Of a stretch of DNA of 64,000 bases, positions 1-9,237 are shown one piece after another. Made by a program: the position numbers and the translations under genes. The notes beneath the pieces were generated by a model that was not told the DNA's origin, did not search any database, and saw nothing but the letters and a program-made list of their open reading frames with translations. The stretch is from Nostoc sp. 'Peltigera membranacea cyanobiont' N6 (GTDB lineage: Bacteria > Cyanobacteriota > Cyanobacteriia > Cyanobacteriales > Nostocaceae), in the NCBI RefSeq assembly GCF_002949735.1, contig NZ_CP026681.1:6726501-6790500 (forward strand), read 5' to 3'. How positions within the stretch are numbered: position 1 is the stretch's first letter; each line of letters begins with the position of its first letter.

Positions 1-620
1 TGAGAAATTTCGCGATCGTGCTGGGCAAAAGTTTTATTCTGTAGTTCTGGTGGAGTAAATTCTGGTTTACCAACTGGGCAGCGATAAACAACATTGCTGT
101 TGGGGTCGGTTACTTGAAAAGAGTCTGTGTCTATCAAAGTCACCAATGCCGTATCACTGACGAGGATATTTGACTCGTTCACATCACCAATACAATATCC
201 ACTAGCGTGCAAAGCTGCAATTGCTGCCGCCAAGTTACGAGCCGTGCGGAGCAGGTACTGATAGTTGAATAGGGGACAGTGTTGGCGACGGGTTCTGGGG
301 TTGTAAAAGTCGATGATTGGACGCATCCCCTGAATCCGTGGCATCAAAAAGCCCAGGATGCTGTTTTTGCCATCTGCTGCCCGCAATACATCCTCTGGCC
401 AAGCGATAGAAATATGCCCCAAACTAGCCGTAGGGTTTTCTGGGGGGTTGGCAAGCATCGCCTGTAATTTATCAGCATGGGCAGTCGTTGGCTTGTGGTA
501 TATTTTCGCCACCAAATGGTTATCGGATGGCACTGCATAAACACAAGCTTCACCGCCACGCCCCAAACTGACATTGAGGCTGAGGATTTCTTTTCTAGGG
601 GAACAACGTAGTACCTGCAT
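1..620 (-). CDS. Protein kinase of TerY-P triad (partial, runs off window)
   Basis: The N-terminal 206 residues of a serine/threonine kinase-like protein are visible; the rest lies beyond base 1. Seen: a glycine-rich loop GRGGEACVY (residues 20-28), the ATP-binding lysine in VAKIYH (K39), a catalytic-loop equivalent GDVNESN (D146, N151), a metal-binding DTDSF (164-168) and a TPPEL segment resembling the APE motif. It is the last gene of a three-gene minus-strand set (vWA protein, PP2C phosphatase, kinase), the composition of the TerY-P or E. coli YegL/YegK/YegI type of stress-signalling triad. Family members often carry a C-terminal helix-hairpin-helix or zinc-ribbon part, which cannot be checked here. 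The start ATG at 618-620 opens directly into conserved sequence. Confidence 0.8.
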   Translation of the reverse strand, partial: MQVLRCSPRKEILSLNVSLGRGGEACVYAVPSDNHLVAKIYHKPTTAHADKLQAMLANPPENPTASLGHISIAWPEDVLRAADGKNSILGFLMPRIQGMRPIIDFYNPRTRRQHCPLFNYQYLLRTARNLAAAIAALHASGYCIGDVNESNILVSDTALVTLIDTDSFQVTDPNSNVVYRCPVGKPEFTPPELQNKTFAQHDREIS

Positions 621-676
621 AATGAAATTACCGCTAACGGAAGTTATTTAAGATGTGAAACCTGTAAATTGATTGC

Positions 677-1459
677 TCATGAGTCGTTGAATGCAGCTAT
701 AATGAGTGTCAAATCATCATCAGTGCGTTGCGTAATTCGGTCTGAGCGTAAAAACTTTACCAACTGCTCCTTTGCTTCTGTCTTATCCTCGGTATTGGCG
801 ACAAATTCAAATAGCGGAAAAAAGAAGGGTTTGTGAGGTTCACCAACAACCATATTCAAAGCCAGCATTTGTAGTCCGTCAGTAATAATACCAACATTAA
901 CTATGTCAGTGCGCCATAATCTCATCTGCGCCGTATCTAAGGCTGTAGGCGAAGTTAAAAAAGTGGTTTCGTTGATGTATTCGCCGCTATCAGGTATAGT
1001 CAGTGCGACCAGATTGCCTGTGCGATCTTTTGCCACTGCCAAACCATCACCTATTTGCACTACAGCTACAACTTCTGGGGTGGCAACCATCATAATTAAG
1101 GTAGTTGCTAAATCTTGAGGCTGTTTGTCACAAGTAGCCGCCTCATCCTCCACAGCTTTTTTGGCGGCTAGTATGGCATCATTTAAGAGCGATCGCACTA
1201 AGGCATCATCACTCAAAATCTTTCGGGTGATTCCTTTGCCAGAAATGTTTTCTATTGCTGTCTCCACAGCAATCATTGCTCCCACTTTCCCAAGGCTAGC
1301 AGAACCCGCGCCATCTGCAGCGGCCGCCACTAAAACATTATCAGACAATATCTGCCAGTGATGAGCATCCTGACATAACTGCTTGTTTTTTAAGTGACTT
1401 GTACCACATACAGACGCAGCCACAATCCGCCATTGAGCAATCTGTTTTGATATTTTCAT
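677..1459 (-). CDS. PP2C-family protein serine/threonine phosphatase (TerY-P triad)
   Basis: A 260-residue phosphatase of the PPM/PP2C_2 type. The metal-binding acidic motifs are visible: CQDAHHW near residue 29, AADGAGSASLGKVGA near 47-61, GDGLAVA in the middle and DDLTLIIA close to the C-terminus. It would remove phosphate from Ser/Thr residues, plausibly reversing the kinase encoded 56 bp downstream. The vWA gene lies 52 bp upstream on the same strand, so the three probably form one transcript. No signal peptide or membrane segment is seen, so it should be cytoplasmic. The substrate is unknown. Confidence 0.85.
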   Translation of the reverse strand: MKISKQIAQWRIVAASVCGTSHLKNKQLCQDAHHWQILSDNVLVAAAADGAGSASLGKVGAMIAVETAIENISGKGITRKILSDDALVRSLLNDAILAAKKAVEDEAATCDKQPQDLATTLIMMVATPEVVAVVQIGDGLAVAKDRTGNLVALTIPDSGEYINETTFLTSPTALDTAQMRLWRTDIVNVGIITDGLQMLALNMVVGEPHKPFFFPLFEFVANTEDKTEAKEQLVKFLRSDRITQRTDDDLTLIIAAFNDS

Positions 1460-1511
1460 AAGATTTTTTTCCCAACAGCTAGCTGTGTCAACATCAAGCT
1501 GCGATTTTTAA

Positions 1512-2213
1512 TTAAACAGTCCCCCAACCAATGGGCGGTAGTGCTACCTGTTCGTCTACCTGCGAATGAGATACAGCTGACATACTAGTTGATAGCCAGA
1601 CAAACATTTCGATAAAGTTTAATCCTTTCAGTTTCAGTGGTGTACGTACAGTTATTTGATTTAAACGCGTCATATTCGCATTCTCTACACCTACTGTAAA
1701 AAATGCTACGCGCTTATTAGCTTCATCACCCTGTAAACGCTGGGATGCTTGCTCTACTACATTCTCTAACTCGCCTTGCGGTTCTCCATCGGTAATCATG
1801 AATACCCAAGGACGATAGTAAGCAATTCCATTGGTACGATACTGAGATTTCCGCTCTTGAATTATGTCCAAAGCTTTATGAATTCCTGCACCCATTGTAG
1901 TTAAGCCCTGGGCTGTCAAAATGGGCGGGTTGAATTGATCGGCAGTCACAAAGTCTTGTACGACATTGACATTACTATCAAAAGTAACAATCGCCACTTC
2001 CACTCGCCTGGCGGCTAAGGAATTTTTGACTAATTCATCTTTTAAACTGAGTAAACCTTGATTTAAAGCCTCAATCGGATCTCCCTGCATTGAGCCAGAT
2101 GTGTCTAGTAACAGCACACAAGGACAACGTGGTTCTGGGTTCTCAGCAAATTCTACTACTTCATCAAGTCTTAAAGTATCGTGCATAACTTTTTGTGTTA
2201 TGTTAAAGTCCAA
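1512..2213 (-). CDS. TerY-like von Willebrand factor A domain protein
   Basis: A 233-residue single vWA domain. The metal-ion-dependent adhesion site is intact: DTSGS at residues 37-41, a conserved threonine in TTMGAG and the aspartate of ITDGEPQG. TerY-type vWA proteins act as metal-dependent scaffolds in tellurite/stress response systems together with a PP2C phosphatase and a kinase, and both partners follow here on the same strand. This is probably the first gene of the operon, because about 700 bp without a recognisable gene lies upstream. No TerC, TerD or other ter genes are visible in the window. Confidence 0.85.
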   Translation of the reverse strand: MDFNITQKVMHDTLRLDEVVEFAENPEPRCPCVLLLDTSGSMQGDPIEALNQGLLSLKDELVKNSLAARRVEVAIVTFDSNVNVVQDFVTADQFNPPILTAQGLTTMGAGIHKALDIIQERKSQYRTNGIAYYRPWVFMITDGEPQGELENVVEQASQRLQGDEANKRVAFFTVGVENANMTRLNQITVRTPLKLKGLNFIEMFVWLSTSMSAVSHSQVDEQVALPPIGWGTV

Positions 2214-2923
2214 AGCGTTATTTCCCTTTTCTCAGAGTATGTAATTCCAGTCGACTCGGCGACTACAGACATATAGTATCTAGTGGTAGATGCTCTAATC
2301 TTTATTAAACAAATTATTTTCATGAAGTTCTCTATATATTTTAATAAGAACTTGAGTACAGCTTAGTTTAGCAAAAAAGAGTTTATCAAAACCCAGCGTT
2401 ACCTGTTGTAATGTATCTACCAAAAATTTATATCCATTAAACCTACAGTACAATAAATACGTAAACTTTCCTAGATAAGTTTTTAAAGATTTTATGTAGG
2501 AAGGATATTCCTTTATATAAAAATTATTAACCATAATTTAGGATCGTTAGCTCTAGAAGTATACCAGTGGAACTGCGGGAACTTGGAATAAAATTTGCCT
2601 CTTAAGATGAAGAGACATCAATAAACGTCGTTATTAAAGTCTTCAGCCAAGAATTGTCGGTAGTGAGTAAAATCTAAAATTAACCAACATCTTCTGATAG
2701 TCTAGCTACGATAATTGTTTACCTTTATTCATACCCACCCACCTACTTGTTTTTTGAGATAAATTAAGTAAAATGTGTTAATTGTAACGAATGGTTTACA
2801 AAGCTTATAAATTTTAATATATATACACATTCTAGAAATATTACAAAGAAGAAAATACTTCATAGTTGATATTTTCAATCTTCAAATGTTCGGTTGTTGA
2901 TTCCGCAAAAAAACTTGAAAAAT
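2214..2923. other. Intergenic region, 710 bp, AT-rich
   Basis: No recognisable gene. A 79-codon minus-strand frame (2295-2534) exists but is AT-rich and resembles nothing I know. The stretch separates the divergent TerY triad and PatA-like regulator and should hold both promoters. I could not pick out a convincing promoter. Confidence 0.4.
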
Positions 2924-4330
2924 ATGAATAACTCAGGTGCATTCACCAAATTACGTCCTTTAAGTTTGTTAAGACAGTTATCTAATTGCTCTGATAGTAC
3001 TTATTTACAAGCATTAAGTAACTCAGTATCTTGGTCGATTTACTTAGAACAGGGCAAAATAACTTACGCTACCCATTCGGTGGAACCGTTCGATAGACTA
3101 GAACGCCATTTGCGCCGCCTCAGCCACCAAATTCCAATGCTTACTAGCGAGGTTCGCGTTCAAGTCCGTCTGATGTTTGAACCAGATTCCCACAGTCAGC
3201 TAATCGAAGATGACAGCAATTCCAGAAGCCACCCTCCTGAATATCAGGCGATATCTTGGCTTGTTAGTCAACAACATCTACATTCTACCCAAGCAGCAGT
3301 GCTGATTCAAGAATTAGTGAAAGAGGCGATTGAATCATTTCTACTCATTAAAAAAGGTACTTATGAATTGACAGAACCAATTGATAGAATGCCAAGAATT
3401 TGTCGGCTAGATGTAGAAAAAATTCTAGACCGTTGCCAAGTCAGATTACAGAATTGGCGAGCTTTTGTTCCACAAATTTCTTCTCCATATCAACGTCCAT
3501 ATCTGTTGATTAACAGCAAATTTGAGGAAAAAGACTTACCAAAACTTCAGCCAGATTTAATTAATTGGATGAAGGGTTTCAGCCTGTGTCATCTGGCGAC
3601 AATTTTGAATCAAGATGAAATCCAACTGGCTCGCAATTTATACCCTTACATACTGAAGGGTGCGATTATTTTGCATGAACCCGATCCACCTTTTGATAAA
3701 TTACCAAAGATATTTGAAGATCAATGTCTACAACAGGCTACGCCTACGGTTTTCTCAAAATTAGTTACAGAAATAGTTCACACCACAAAAGAGCTAAGTA
3801 ACACCGTCAACTCTTACCCCGATATTTATGAAGAGAATATAGCTCCTGTTCAACAATTACCACAGATTTCTCCTCCTCTCCAAGAAAACTTTCAGGAACC
3901 AACAATATCAAATAACATAAATCCTGCTTCTCTAAGAGTAGCGGCTGCTACTGTAACTGCACAAAAAGTCCACAAAATTGTTTCTGTTGATGATAGCCCT
4001 ACAATTCTTAAAGAAATTAGTTATTTCTTAGAAAATGAAAATTTTTCTGTAGTGACCATTAACGATCCAGTAAAAGCAGTTTTGTCAATTATAAGGCATA
4101 AACCAGACTTAATTTTGTTGGATTTAAATATGCTAGGAATTGATGGTTATGAGTTGTGCCGAATTATACGAAATAATTCCCTATTTCAAAACACTCCTAT
4201 TATCTTTGTTACTGGCAATAAAGGGATTGTAGACAAAGTAAAAGCGAAATTAGTCGGGGCTTCTGGATATCTGACTAAACCGTTTACCCGTGCTGAATTA
4301 CTGAAAATAGTTTTTATGCATTTGACTTAA
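2924..4330 (+). CDS. PatA-type response regulator (DUF4388 + C-terminal receiver)
   Basis: A 468-residue two-component response regulator with the inverted layout of the cyanobacterial PatA subfamily: an N-terminal DUF4388/PatA-like region of about 250 residues, a variable linker rich in Pro/Gln/Asn, and a C-terminal receiver. In the receiver I see the acidic pair in SVDDSPT, the phospho-acceptor in LLDLNM (D400) and the conserved lysine in LTKPF. There is no DNA-binding domain. PatA itself affects heterocyst patterning and relatives act in motility signalling; the role of this one is unknown. The frame also offers a TTG start at 2894, but ATG 2924 begins at the usual family N-terminus (MNNSG). 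Confidence 0.8.
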   Translation: MNNSGAFTKLRPLSLLRQLSNCSDSTYLQALSNSVSWSIYLEQGKITYATHSVEPFDRLERHLRRLSHQIPMLTSEVRVQVRLMFEPDSHSQLIEDDSNSRSHPPEYQAISWLVSQQHLHSTQAAVLIQELVKEAIESFLLIKKGTYELTEPIDRMPRICRLDVEKILDRCQVRLQNWRAFVPQISSPYQRPYLLINSKFEEKDLPKLQPDLINWMKGFSLCHLATILNQDEIQLARNLYPYILKGAIILHEPDPPFDKLPKIFEDQCLQQATPTVFSKLVTEIVHTTKELSNTVNSYPDIYEENIAPVQQLPQISPPLQENFQEPTISNNINPASLRVAAATVTAQKVHKIVSVDDSPTILKEISYFLENENFSVVTINDPVKAVLSIIRHKPDLILLDLNMLGIDGYELCRIIRNNSLFQNTPIIFVTGNKGIVDKVKAKLVGASGYLTKPFTRAELLKIVFMHLT

Positions 4331-4421
4331 ATAAACCATAAAATCTTTCGTAATTTGTAATGACGCTCGTACGGACGTTCGAGTACTTGCTAACGTAATT
4401 CGTAATTAAAAGAATCTGCAC

Positions 4422-4622
4422 ATGGTTACTAATCTAGAAATTGACGAAAACTTAATTAAGGAAGCTCTCGAACTTGGTGGCCATCCAACTAAGGATGCTG
4501 TTGTTGAAGAGGCATTACGAGAGTATGTGCAACATCGAAAACAACTGAAAATTCTGGAGCTATTTGGCACGATTGAATACGACGATGATTATGACTACAA
4601 GCAACAGTGCCGGAGTCGATGA
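4422..4622 (+). CDS. vapB: VapB-family antitoxin
   Basis: A 66-residue antitoxin of the VapB type: an N-terminal DNA-binding stretch (MVTNLEIDENLIKEALEL) followed by an EALREYVQ helix and an acidic, tyrosine-rich tail (EYDDDYDY) that would cover the toxin active site. Its TGA stop overlaps the ATG of the following PIN-domain gene (ATGA), typical of translationally coupled vapBC pairs. It should autoregulate the operon. A small CTCG...CGAG inverted repeat about 45 bp upstream could be part of the operator. Confidence 0.88.
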   Translation: MVTNLEIDENLIKEALELGGHPTKDAVVEEALREYVQHRKQLKILELFGTIEYDDDYDYKQQCRSR

Positions 4623-5023
4623 AAGTCATTGTTGATACTTCAGTCTGGTCTTTAGCTCTCAGACGCAATTATAAAGTTGATGAATCACCCTATGTTGCAG
4701 TGTTGCGAGAATTAATTACTGATGGTCGAGTTGCTTTGCTTGGCGCTGTTCGGCAAGAGATACTCTCAGGTATTCGTAACGCCAACCAATACAATCGGCT
4801 GAAAAATTATCTTCGCGCATTTCCCAATCTTGAGTTAGATATGGAAGACTATGAACTTGCTTCTGAGTTTTATAACACTTGCCGAAGCAATGGTATTCAA
4901 AGTGCAAACACTGATTTTCTCATTTGTTCCGCAGCCGTTCGGAGAAATTACACAATAGTAACCACAGATAAAGATTTTGATAATTTCAGTCAGCATATTC
5001 CGATAACCTTATTTCAATGCTAG
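4619..5023 (+). CDS. vapC: VapC-family PIN-domain ribonuclease toxin
   Basis: A 134-residue PIN-domain toxin. The acidic catalytic set is present: D6 in VDTSVW, E47 in RQEILSG, D99 in NTDFLICS, and D117/D119 in TTDKDFDNF. VapC toxins cleave RNA, often tRNA or rRNA, and are held inactive by VapB. The start was chosen at ATG 4619 because it overlaps the vapB stop and opens on the conserved KVIVDTS strand; an in-frame GTG at 4607 adds only four residues. The motifs are complete, so the toxin is probably functional. Confidence 0.88.
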   Translation: MKVIVDTSVWSLALRRNYKVDESPYVAVLRELITDGRVALLGAVRQEILSGIRNANQYNRLKNYLRAFPNLELDMEDYELASEFYNTCRSNGIQSANTDFLICSAAVRRNYTIVTTDKDFDNFSQHIPITLFQC

Positions 5024-5079
5024 GTCTACACTACTTCCTTGCACACATAAATCGTAGAAAAATTCAATATATTGGATTA

Positions 5080-5769
5080 TTATTTATATATATTATCCTT
5101 GAGCAGTTTTAAATTGCAAATGCTTTCTGGCAAGGATCGGAAAAAATTTTCATGAGCATCTATGTATTGAATACTTTGTAACCTACCAATGCTTTCTGGT
5201 AAATATTCTAAAGCGTTCCTACTTATATATAGGTCTTCAAGACTTCCTAATTCACCAAGACTTTCTGGTAAAGATGTTAATTTTTCATTGCCTTCAATAG
5301 AAAGAGTTTTTAATTTTTTCAAATTACCAATTGTATCAGTTAATTGGTGGAATTCCCAATTTCCACTAATTTCTAAATATTCCAGGTTATCGAGATTACC
5401 AATTGTATCAGGTAATGATTGTAGCGCAGTTCCGTGAATTCGAAGGTAGGTCAAGGATTTAAGCTCTCCAATAGTATCAGGAAGTTTATCAAAATCAATA
5501 AGATCGCTTATACAACCCCAAATTTTTAGTTTCTTAAGATTTTTCAACTTGCCGATAGTTTCTGGTAGTTCTTTAAGTCTTGAACAATCACAAATATATA
5601 GAGCGGTTAAACTTGTAAGATTGCCGATAGTTTCAGGTAGATACTCAAGTTGACGATAATCGCAAATTGTAAGTTCTGTTTCAAGTTCTGTCGAATGACC
5701 AGATTTTCTTCTATAGGTTTCAAAAATTTGCTCAACTTCTTTTAGTTCTAGAGTGTGAAAAGAACTCAT
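5080..5769 (-). CDS. Leucine-rich repeat protein
   Basis: A 229-residue protein made almost entirely of leucine-rich repeats with a period of about 23 residues and the recurring core LPETIGNLxxLxxLxI; about eight units are visible (for example LPETIGKLKNL, LPDTIGELKSL, LPESLGELGSL, LPESIGRLQSI). There is no signal peptide, membrane segment or attached effector domain, so it is probably a cytoplasmic protein-binding scaffold. ATG 5769 was chosen over the in-frame upstream start at 5811 because GGAG lies about 8 bases before it. The near-identical repeat units suggest recent internal duplication. No partner can be named. Confidence 0.8.
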   Translation of the reverse strand: MSSFHTLELKEVEQIFETYRRKSGHSTELETELTICDYRQLEYLPETIGNLTSLTALYICDCSRLKELPETIGKLKNLKKLKIWGCISDLIDFDKLPDTIGELKSLTYLRIHGTALQSLPDTIGNLDNLEYLEISGNWEFHQLTDTIGNLKKLKTLSIEGNEKLTSLPESLGELGSLEDLYISRNALEYLPESIGRLQSIQYIDAHENFFRSLPESICNLKLLKDNIYK

Positions 5770-6028
5770 AAAAATTCTCCGTAGATTTAGGTGGAACAAA
5801 GTGACCTGCATTCACAAGCTACATAATTTTTAATCTAGAAGTGTCGCGGCTTACTAGGGGCGATCGCACAAAATGTAAAGATAAAGTAAAAAAGCGATAT
5901 TGTTCTGCCAGTCTAACGTAGTAGGATTGTTCAAGTGAAAGGGTACGCCTAGCGGGGCGAGTAGCCATCAAGCGCTTCTTGCACCCTAAAATAAGAACAA
6001 AAGACGATTCCTAAAACAAGCACACTCC

Positions 6029-8479
6029 ATGCGTATTTCTCTAAATTGGCTGCGCGAACTAGTAGAGATAAAACTTAGTCCCGAAGAATTAGCCGAAACC
6101 CTGACAATGGCGGGGTTTGAGGTAGAAGAGATTGAAGATCGCCGCACTTGGGCAAATGGCGTGGTTATCGGCAAAGTGCTTGAGCGTCAACCCCATCCCA
6201 ACGCCGATAAATTGAGTGTTTGCCAAGTCGATATCGGTGCAGGTGAGACTTTAAATATTGTCTGTGGCGCTGCCAATGTGAAGGCAGATATCTATGTCCC
6301 AGTGGCAACTACGGGTACTTACTTACCCAATATCGATTTAAAAATTAAACCTGCAAAACTCCGTGGGGTCCCATCTCAGGGCATGATTTGTTCTTTAAAG
6401 GAACTCGGTTTGCCCACCGATGTAGACGGAATTCATATTTTTACCCAGGAAAATTTACCATTGGGTAGTGATGTGCGTCCGTTGTTGGGTTTAGATGATG
6501 TAATTTTAGACTTGACAGCAACTGCCAATCGCGCTGATGCTCTGAGTATGGTAGGTGTAGCACGAGAAGTAGCAGCTTTGACTGGTGGAAAGTTGAGCAT
6601 TCCTGAACCTGGTGAAGTATCAATTACCAAAAGTGCTGGAAATTTAGCTTTAAAAATTGCTGATACCCAAGCTTGTCCTGCATACATCGGTACGGTAATT
6701 GAACAGGTAAAAATTGCTCCATCTCCCGAATGGTTGCAACAGCGTTTGCGGGCGGCTGGGGTACGTCCTATCAGTAATGTTGTGGACATTACTAACTACG
6801 TTTTGTTGGAATGGGGACAACCACTACACGCCTTTGACTGCGATCGCCTAAAATCTGTTGCAAGTAGCGAAAATTTAACAATTGGTGTCCGCTTCGTCAA
6901 TAATGGAGAATCCCTCAAAACCCTAGATGGACAAACTCGCACCCTAGCATCCCAAAATTTGTTAATTACCGCTAACGAAAAACCCGTAGCACTGGCGGGA
7001 GTTATGGGTGGAGAAGAAACGGAAGTCCATGAAGGGACTCAAAGCTTAGTTTTAGAAGCAGCTTTATTTGATTCCGTGGCAATTCGCCGTTCTTCCCGCA
7101 GTGTTGGGTTAAGAAGTGAAGCTTCTGGCAGATACGAACGGGGAGTTAACCGCGCTGAGTTGGAAATCGCTAATCGCCGCGCTTTATCCTTAATTAGCGA
7201 ATTGGCTAGTGGAATTCTTGTCCAGCAGGAAATTGCCGACACTCGCCCCGATCCTTCTACCTGGAGTCGTTCGATCGCACTGCGTTTAGACCGAGTTAAT
7301 CAGATACTAGGGCCAATTGATTTAGGAGAGGATACAGGTGAACTCCAAGAACAAGATGTTGAGCGCATCCTAACTGCATTGGGATGTCAATTGACTCCTT
7401 CAGGCGAAGATAGCAGCCATCAACCTACATGGTCAGTTTCCGTCCCACCCTATCGTTACCGCGACTTAGAACGAGAAATTGATTTAATTGAAGAAATCGC
7501 CCGTCTCTATGGTTACAACCGATTCTGTGATACTTTACCAGAAAAATCCGAAGGTGGTTATCTGCCTTTAGACGAGGAACTGATTCGTAAATTACGGGCT
7601 TTCCTCCGGGCTGAAGGGTTGACAGAATTAATCCACTATTCTTTAGTCAAACCAGGAGAAGACAGACAGATAGTCCTGTCAAACCCCTTATTTGTCGAAT
7701 ATTCAGCCCTACGAAATGATTTAATATCTGGGTTGGTAGATGCCTTTCAATACAATTTAGAGCAGGGTAATGGTGCCTTGAACGGCTTTGAAATCGGACA
7801 AATTTTCTGGCGAGAAGAAGACGGTTTCCAAGAAACAGAAGCCCTCGCTGGGATTATAGGAGGCGATCGCACCGTTGGTAAATGGTCGAAGAGTGGACGC
7901 GAAGAACCCATCACCTGGTTTGAAGCTAAAGGCATTTTAGAAAGTGTATTTCGACAACTTGCCTTGGAAGTAGAATTCCAACCCGATCGCCGCGACGATC
8001 GCTTACATCCAGGACGCACCGCTTCTTTGTGGATTCGAGGTAACAGACTGGGGATTTTTGGACAACTTCATCCCCAATTGCGACGAGAAAAAGGTTTACC
8101 AGATTCCGTTTATGTTTTCCAGTTGGATCTAGATGTACTTTTAGAATCTGTAGGACAAGATGAAATTCTCGTTCCGGCATTTCAGCCCTATTCTACCTAT
8201 CCAGCTAGCGATCGCGACATCGCCTTTTTCGCACCGGTGAAAATCTCAGTTTCCGAAATTCAAAAAGTAATTACCAAAGCGAGTAAAGATTTGCTCGAAT
8301 CGGTGGAACTATTTGATGAATATCGCGGCGAAAATGTCCCCGAAGGACAAAGGAGTTTAGCATTTCGTCTAGTTTATCGGGCTAGCGATCGCACTTTGAC
8401 TGAGGCTGAAGTTGAACCAGTACACAATAAAGTCCGCGAAGCTTTGGTGGAAAAATTCGGCGTTAACCTGAGAAGTTAG
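6029..8479 (+). CDS. pheT: Phenylalanine--tRNA ligase beta subunit
   Basis: A full-length 816-residue PheRS beta subunit, close to the usual bacterial length of about 800. Domains in order: N-terminal MRISLNWLRE segment, OB-fold tRNA-binding domain (VIGKVLERQPHPNADKLSVC, about 45-150), B3/B4 editing region (RPISNVVDITNYVLLEWGQP), B5 domain (VPPYRYRDLEREIDLIEEI), the catalytic-like core, and a C-terminal ferredoxin-fold anticodon-binding domain (PASDRDIAFF). With PheS it charges tRNA-Phe. pheS is not in the window; the two subunits are commonly unlinked in cyanobacteria. A seven-copy TCATTTG array begins right after the stop codon. Confidence 0.97.
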   Translation: MRISLNWLRELVEIKLSPEELAETLTMAGFEVEEIEDRRTWANGVVIGKVLERQPHPNADKLSVCQVDIGAGETLNIVCGAANVKADIYVPVATTGTYLPNIDLKIKPAKLRGVPSQGMICSLKELGLPTDVDGIHIFTQENLPLGSDVRPLLGLDDVILDLTATANRADALSMVGVAREVAALTGGKLSIPEPGEVSITKSAGNLALKIADTQACPAYIGTVIEQVKIAPSPEWLQQRLRAAGVRPISNVVDITNYVLLEWGQPLHAFDCDRLKSVASSENLTIGVRFVNNGESLKTLDGQTRTLASQNLLITANEKPVALAGVMGGEETEVHEGTQSLVLEAALFDSVAIRRSSRSVGLRSEASGRYERGVNRAELEIANRRALSLISELASGILVQQEIADTRPDPSTWSRSIALRLDRVNQILGPIDLGEDTGELQEQDVERILTALGCQLTPSGEDSSHQPTWSVSVPPYRYRDLEREIDLIEEIARLYGYNRFCDTLPEKSEGGYLPLDEELIRKLRAFLRAEGLTELIHYSLVKPGEDRQIVLSNPLFVEYSALRNDLISGLVDAFQYNLEQGNGALNGFEIGQIFWREEDGFQETEALAGIIGGDRTVGKWSKSGREEPITWFEAKGILESVFRQLALEVEFQPDRRDDRLHPGRTASLWIRGNRLGIFGQLHPQLRREKGLPDSVYVFQLDLDVLLESVGQDEILVPAFQPYSTYPASDRDIAFFAPVKISVSEIQKVITKASKDLLESVELFDEYRGENVPEGQRSLAFRLVYRASDRTLTEAEVEPVHNKVREALVEKFGVNLRS

Positions 8480-8528
8480 TCATTTGTCATTTGTCATTTG
8501 TCATTTGTCATTTGTCATTTGTCATTTG
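8480..8528 (+). repeat. (TCATTTG)7 short tandem repeat array
   Basis: Seven perfect copies of the heptamer TCATTTG begin directly after the pheT stop codon. Heptanucleotide arrays of this type (STRR) are known from heterocystous cyanobacteria. Shorter arrays of the same unit recur near 22320, 24190 and 54760. Confidence 0.95.
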
Positions 8529-8612
8529 CTAGGAGTGAGAAATTAATCATTTCTTACTCCCCGATGCACTGGCTGCAAAATCTAAAATCCAAAATCTAAA
8601 ATAGTCTTAGTT

Positions 8613-8882
8613 ATGCCTAAATATGTACTCTGGGGAACTTACTGCGAAGACGTTCTCGAAAAACGCGCCCCCTATCGTCAAGCTCATTTAGACGGATTAG
8701 CAAAACAGAAAGAATCCGGTGTGCTGATTACCATCGGCCCCACCAAGGATGTTACAAAAATTTTTGGAATTTACGAAGCCGAAGACGAAGCCACTGTGCG
8801 CCAGTTAATTGAAAACGATCCTTACTGGAAAAATGGCATCTGGACTGAATATTCTGTCAAAGAATGGATTCAAGCTTTTTAA
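8613..8882 (+). CDS. YciI-family protein
   Basis: An 89-residue protein of the YCII family (dimeric ferredoxin-like fold). The conserved core is visible: KRAPYRQAHLDGLAKQKESG, where the histidine is the family's usual putative active-site residue, then IGPTKDVT, and DPYWKNGIW near the C-terminus. Length matches the family. YciI-like proteins have no settled reaction; a hydrolase or dehydrochlorinase-like role has been suggested for some. It follows pheT by about 130 bp of repeat DNA and is probably transcribed independently. Confidence 0.85.
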   Translation: MPKYVLWGTYCEDVLEKRAPYRQAHLDGLAKQKESGVLITIGPTKDVTKIFGIYEAEDEATVRQLIENDPYWKNGIWTEYSVKEWIQAF

Positions 8883-9237
8883 ATTGGTATGGGGCATTCT
8901 TGCCAGGTTAAGGTAAATAGACTTTTGTCAAATGGTAAAGCTAATTCATCAGCTACCGCGTCTCCCAAGTCAACTAATACTGCATAAAAATCTATTTAAT
9001 TTTTCGTGCAAGCTTAAGCAATCGGACTCCTGCCATATTTTTCAAATAAATCATTTTAAAGATTCTGCCAGCAATGCTTGACTACTTCGGTCTTTGTCAA
9101 GTGCAAATTCATCCCGCCTTTATACAACTTTAAAGATTGAGTAAAGGTTAGAGAAAGCACAATTTTTTTCTTTGAGATCAAGCAAACTTGTGTTTGTTAA
9201 GACAACTTAAAAATAAGTGATATCACTTAAGAAACAA
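8883..9237. other. Intergenic region, 355 bp, with a possible gene remnant
   Basis: No intact gene. On the minus strand, a frame ending at the TAA that overlaps the YciI stop reads IDFYAVLVDLGDAVADELAL and onward to about 8880. It is bounded upstream by a stop and looks like the tail of a decayed gene; I do not recognise the family. The part before 9238 should hold the promoter of the next gene. Confidence 0.3.

Noticed and set aside
2295..2534. 79-codon minus-strand frame between the TerY triad and the PatA-like regulator
   Set aside because: AT-rich, no recognisable motif or ribosome-binding site, and the composition fits non-coding DNA.
5811..6028. T-box or attenuator leader before pheT
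   Set aside because: No T-box motif, stem I pattern or Phe-rich leader peptide is visible; the stretch holds a HIP1 site and a dispersed repeat only.
8480..8528. Possible CRISPR array at the TCATTTG repeats
   Set aside because: The units are 7-base tandem copies without spacers; no cas genes are near. The same holds for the arrays at 56510 and 57979.
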